In this document: piece by piece, positions 61,179 through 64,000 of the stretch
Layout: the number at the start of each line of letters is the position of its first letter
Numbering within the stretch: the stretch's first letter is position 1
Assembly: GCF_042666235.1 (NCBI RefSeq)
Contig: NZ_JBHTFQ010000005.1
Location: 124,001 to 188,000, forward strand
DNA from: Halodurantibacterium daqingensis
GTDB taxonomy: Bacteria > Pseudomonadota > Alphaproteobacteria > Rhodobacterales > Rhodobacteraceae
DNA: 64,000 nt
Direction of reading: 5' to 3'
Notes under the pieces: generated by a model
Seen by the model: only the letters and a program-made list of their open reading frames with translations
Database searches by the model: none
What the model was told of the DNA's origin: nothing
Program-made: the position numbers and the translations under genes

Positions 61179-62548
61179 GATCCGTCCACCATCAGGGGCG
61201 GATCAAGCCGCCCTTCCGTCAACCGTGCCAGCCGCGCCAGGCAGTTGAACCCCTGGCAGCGCCCCATTGCAGCCCGGGTCCGGCGACGCAGCCCGCCCAG
61301 ATCGCCGGGCGGCAGCGCCGAGGCAAGCGCGGCCTCGATCTCGCGTCGCGTGACCATTTCGCAATGACAGACGATCTCGCCATATCCCGGGCTTTCCCAG
61401 TCGCGCGGGCCTTCCTCGGCCAGCATCGGAACCTGCGGCCAAGACAGGATGTCAGGAGGGACATGTGAGCCCCCTTCCCTCTGGTAAAGCCGCCAGGCAT
61501 GGGCGGCAAGCCCAAGGGCCGCCGTCAACCCGGTCGAGCGGATACCCCCAAGCGTGATCCAGTTGCGCGCCGGATCATGGGTGATGCGATAGCCGGGGTC
61601 CTCGGTGGCGGGACGCAGCCCGGCATAGGTGGCCGTTATCGGCATCCGGGCCAGGGCAGGCAACATCCGCGTGCCCTCGGCCAGCAGGGCCTGCAGCACC
61701 GCGGTATCGGTGAAGGGGCGGTCGCGGTCCTCCTGCTCCTCGGCCGTGGGGCCAAGAAGCAGGTTCCCGAAGGCAGTGCGACACAGCACGACACCCTTGG
61801 TCCGTTCGGTCGGGACCGGCAGGATGATCGTGCGCAGCAGCCCGGCCGCCGCCTTGTCGAAGACGATGAACTGGCCCTTGCGCGGCCGGATCTCGAACGA
61901 GGCATGGCCAAGCAGCTGCGCCTCGACATGATCCCCGTGGAGGCCGGCGCAATTGATGACCGTTCGGGCATGAACGACACGCCGCGAGGTGACGAGTTCC
62001 CAGCCATCACCGTCGAAGCCACCCCGCAGGAGGTCGGCGCTTCGCAACACCTCGGCCCCGTGCGCCAGGGCCTGAAGCACATAGGCAAGCGCGGGGGACC
62101 AGGGATCGATCACATGTTCGCCCGGCACCAGCAGCGCAGCCCGCGCCGGTGCAAGATGCGGTTCACGCCGAGCGACCTCATCAGCGGACAGGCGGCGCGT
62201 GTCGGCGATGCCATTGCCCGCGGCCTTCGCGGCAATCGCCTCCAGCCTGGCCTCCTGCGGGTCATCCCAGGCGATGACCATTGCCCCGGTTTCCAGTAGC
62301 GGCAGGTTCAGCCGGTCGCGGATGCTCAGGAACTCTGCCCGGCCTTCCACCATGCAGGCCAGTTCCAGACTTCCGGGCGGCGCGTCGAAACCCGTGTGAA
62401 GAAGGGCGCTGTTGGCCTTGCTGGCGCCTGACAGGATATCGGCGCCGCGCTCGATCAGCACGACCTTGGCCCCTTCAAGCGCAAAGCGCCGGGCAACCGC
62501 GCAACCGACGATCCCCGCCCCGATGACGGCAACATCCGCTCTGTCCAC
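61175..62548 (-). CDS. GlpA-like FAD dehydrogenase with C-terminal BFD-type [2Fe-2S] domain
   Basis: 457 residues. FAD motif AVIGAGIVGCAVARR near the start, then ASKANSALLHTGFDA, PRKGQFIVFDK and GLRPATEDPGY, as in GlpA/GlpD-type glycerol-3-phosphate dehydrogenases. The C-terminal ~75 residues hold the BFD cysteines, CHC followed by GRCQGFNC. The GTG at 62548 is chosen for its GGAGGA ribosome-binding site; longer in-frame readings look non-coding. It is the first gene of the dehydrogenase-oxidoreductase-kinase unit and is divergent from the sensor kinase. Confidence 0.87.
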   Translation of the reverse strand: MDRADVAVIGAGIVGCAVARRFALEGAKVVLIERGADILSGASKANSALLHTGFDAPPGSLELACMVEGRAEFLSIRDRLNLPLLETGAMVIAWDDPQEARLEAIAAKAAGNGIADTRRLSADEVARREPHLAPARAALLVPGEHVIDPWSPALAYVLQALAHGAEVLRSADLLRGGFDGDGWELVTSRRVVHARTVINCAGLHGDHVEAQLLGHASFEIRPRKGQFIVFDKAAAGLLRTIILPVPTERTKGVVLCRTAFGNLLLGPTAEEQEDRDRPFTDTAVLQALLAEGTRMLPALARMPITATYAGLRPATEDPGYRITHDPARNWITLGGIRSTGLTAALGLAAHAWRLYQREGGSHVPPDILSWPQVPMLAEEGPRDWESPGYGEIVCHCEMVTRREIEAALASALPPGDLGGLRRRTRAAMGRCQGFNCLARLARLTEGRLDPPLMVDGS

Positions 62549-62731
62549 GGCAAATCCTCCAGACGGCGCGATGCAATCTTGCCTCTTGCTGCACATTCGG
62601 TCAAGTCGATTGCCTGTTCGGTCACCATGACGCGCTGGCAGGGGTGTCGTTGCGTCCGCCAGCGGGGGATCGCGGCGGAATCCAATTGCAGATCCTTCCA
62701 GAGCCGATAAAAACAGCCCGGAGTTGCTGGA

Positions 62732-62750
62732 ACATTCCGGGACAGGGAAT
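62732..62750. promoter_or_regulatory. Inverted repeat in divergent promoter region
   Basis: CATTCC-N7-GGAATG is a perfect 6-bp dyad in the 249-bp gap between the GlpA-like gene (-) and the sensor kinase (+). It lies 48 bp before the kinase start and 184 bp before the dehydrogenase start. It may be an operator for either gene; no known consensus was recognised. Confidence 0.3.
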
Positions 62751-62797
62751 GCGACAGGTCGTGTCAAGAGTGTGATCCAGAGGATGGTATTGTCCAC

Positions 62798-64000
62798 ATG
62801 CCGCTGAGCAGCCCCGCCTTCGTCCGGTCTTCACTCGTGATGCTTCTGCTGGGTGCCGCGATCCTTCTGGCCATCGTTGCATCGACGATCGTGCTTGCCG
62901 ACCGCTCGAATGCGCTGTTCATCAACATCATGGAAGAACGGCAGATCCGACGCGGCTCGGTTGATCTTCTGTCGGCGCTCCAGGATGCCGAGACCGGTCA
63001 GCGGGGTTATCTCATCACGGCCGATCCCGATTTCCTCGAACCCTATGACAGAGCGTTGCAGCGCGTGGACGCCCTGCAGGGAAACCTTGCCGCCAGCTTG
63101 CAGGACCGTCCGGTGCGCCTTGCCCTTCTGCCCGAGCTGCAACAGAACATTGATCTGAAGCTCGAGGAACTGGCCCATACTGTGGCGCTGACGCGCGCTG
63201 GCGAGCTTGAAGCCGCGCGCGATGTGGTCCTGTCGCGCGAAGGCCAGGTGCCGATGGATCGTATCCGCGCGATTCTTGGGCAATATGTGGACATCTCGGA
63301 CGGGCAGATCGAGAGCGAGGTCGACCAGCACATGAAGACAAGCGCGCAGCTTCGCGTCTTCGCGGCGCTGAGCGGTCTGGCCATGATCCTTGTCGTGGGC
63401 GGCGCAATCTTCCTGATCAGCCGCCATATCCGCGACATCAACGCCGCCCAGGCCGAGGTCAAGGCCCTTGCCGGTTCGCTGGAGGAGCGGGTGAACGAAC
63501 GGACGGAGGACCTGATGCGCGCCAATCAGGAAATCCAGCGCTTCGCCTATATCGTCACCCATGACCTGCGCGCCCCCCTGGTCAACGTCATGGGCTTCAC
63601 GAGCGAACTTGAAACGTCGCTGAAGGCACTGCAGGCCTATGTGCTGGCCGATGACAAGCCCCTGGGCGAGCAGGAGATCCTTGATGCGCGCGCCGCGGCC
63701 GAGGAAGACCTGCCGGAGGCGATCGACTTCATCCGCTCCTCGACCCGCAAGATGGACTCGCTCATCAACGCGATCCTCAAGATATCGCGCGATGGCCGGC
63801 GCCAGTTGCGGCCCGAGCGGCTCGACCTGCGCGAGCTGATCGAACATACTGCGGATACAGTGCAGCATCAGGTCGCCGAATCCGGCGGCGAAGTGGAGAT
63901 TTCGGTCGATGTGCCGCCCGTGGTCAGCGACCGGCTTTCCGTGGAGCAGATCCTCGGGAATCTCTTTGACAACGCTGTAAAATACAGTCACCCAGAACGT
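62798..64000 (+). CDS. Sensor histidine kinase with CHASE3 domain (3' end outside window)
   Basis: 401 residues are visible and the frame is open at the window edge. A first membrane helix (about 12-33) is followed by a CHASE3 periplasmic bundle (about 38-180; LQDAETGQRGYLITADPDFL is diagnostic), a second helix (about 188-209), a coiled coil with LEERVNERTEDL, a HisKA domain with the phospho-acceptor His about 255 in THDLRAPLVNVMGF, and the start of the ATPase domain including NLFDNAVKYS at the edge. Similar kinases often pair with single-domain response regulators. The signal is unknown. Confidence 0.9.
   Translation, partial: MPLSSPAFVRSSLVMLLLGAAILLAIVASTIVLADRSNALFINIMEERQIRRGSVDLLSALQDAETGQRGYLITADPDFLEPYDRALQRVDALQGNLAASLQDRPVRLALLPELQQNIDLKLEELAHTVALTRAGELEAARDVVLSREGQVPMDRIRAILGQYVDISDGQIESEVDQHMKTSAQLRVFAALSGLAMILVVGGAIFLISRHIRDINAAQAEVKALAGSLEERVNERTEDLMRANQEIQRFAYIVTHDLRAPLVNVMGFTSELETSLKALQAYVLADDKPLGEQEILDARAAAEEDLPEAIDFIRSSTRKMDSLINAILKISRDGRRQLRPERLDLRELIEHTADTVQHQVAESGGEVEISVDVPPVVSDRLSVEQILGNLFDNAVKYSHPER

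Noticed and set aside
62702..62709. GCCGATAA, identical to a sigma-28 -10 element, before the sensor kinase
   Set aside because: No matching TAAA-type -35 element occurs at the right distance, so an isolated -10 match is not enough.
1..64000. CRISPR arrays, rRNA, tRNA, phage genes and toxin-antitoxin pairs
   Set aside because: No regularly spaced repeats, no conserved rRNA segments, and no T-loop motif in the intergenic regions I read; no phage or toxin-antitoxin family was recognised. A tRNAscan/Infernal run would be decisive.

Overview
This is a gene-dense, high-GC stretch of bacterial chromosome. It has very strong third-position GC, many ATGA start/stop overlaps and several GTG or TTG starts. 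Gene content points to an alphaproteobacterium, most likely a Rhodobacterales/Paracoccaceae member (inference): FNR-type control of an arginine deiminase operon, a Ugp glycerol-3-phosphate importer, and a CheA/W/R/Y cluster with CtrA-like boxes. No rRNA, tRNA, CRISPR array, phage or intact insertion sequence was found; the only mobile-element trace is a decayed IS3-type orfA near 31.6 kb.

Layout. 1-0.5 kb: end of an IclR-type regulator. 0.9-8.3 kb (+): a LacI-type regulator, a spermidine/putrescine-type ABC importer, a nucleoside hydrolase and an adenine deaminase, which together look like uptake and breakdown of a purine nucleoside. 8.3-13.5 kb (+): a perfect 20-bp inverted repeat, a consensus-like FNR box, then arcD-like/arcA/arcB/arcC (anaerobic ATP from arginine). 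13.6-19.1 kb (+): an HlyD/RbbA/YhhJ exporter whose fused ATPase-permease carries an unusual linker of about 240 residues. 19.4-22.0 kb (+): modABC molybdate importer, convergent with 22.0-27.3 kb (-): tupBCA tungstate importer plus two MoeA-family genes, one fused to a periplasmic-binding-type domain and one lacking MoeA catalytic motifs.

28.2-31.5 kb (+): a coupled SDR / alpha-beta hydrolase / unknown-protein operon. 31.8-34.0 kb (+): a chemoreceptor. 34.1-37.8 kb (-): copper defence (DUF305 protein, CopZ-like chaperone, CueR, CopA) with two CueR-type promoters. 37.8-39.2 kb (-): a fumarylacetoacetate-hydrolase-family enzyme and a small unknown protein. 39.75-44.7 kb (-): chemotaxis operon STAS-cheY-cheA-cheW-cheR-cheY-unknown. 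45.0-49.1 kb (+): ugpBAEC. 49.1-51.0 kb (-): a second chemoreceptor. 51.2-52.7 kb (+): an HD-domain/membrane-tail fusion and a DedA-like protein. 52.7-54.8 kb (-): an alpha/beta hydrolase and an ATP-grasp protein. 55.0-55.9 kb (+): an AEC transporter. 55.9-62.5 kb (-): a polyol/lipid group (FAD dehydrogenase with Fe-S domain, second FAD oxidoreductase, FGGY kinase, diacylglycerol-kinase-like enzyme, metallophosphoesterase, membrane protein). 62.8 kb to the end (+): a CHASE3 sensor kinase cut by the window edge.

The genome region combines nutrient scavenging (nucleosides, glycerol-3-phosphate, Mo/W), anaerobic energy metabolism, metal defence and motility control. The least explained parts are the 28.2-31.5 kb operon, the RbbA linker, the degenerate MoeA, the last gene of the che operon and the HD/tail fusion.
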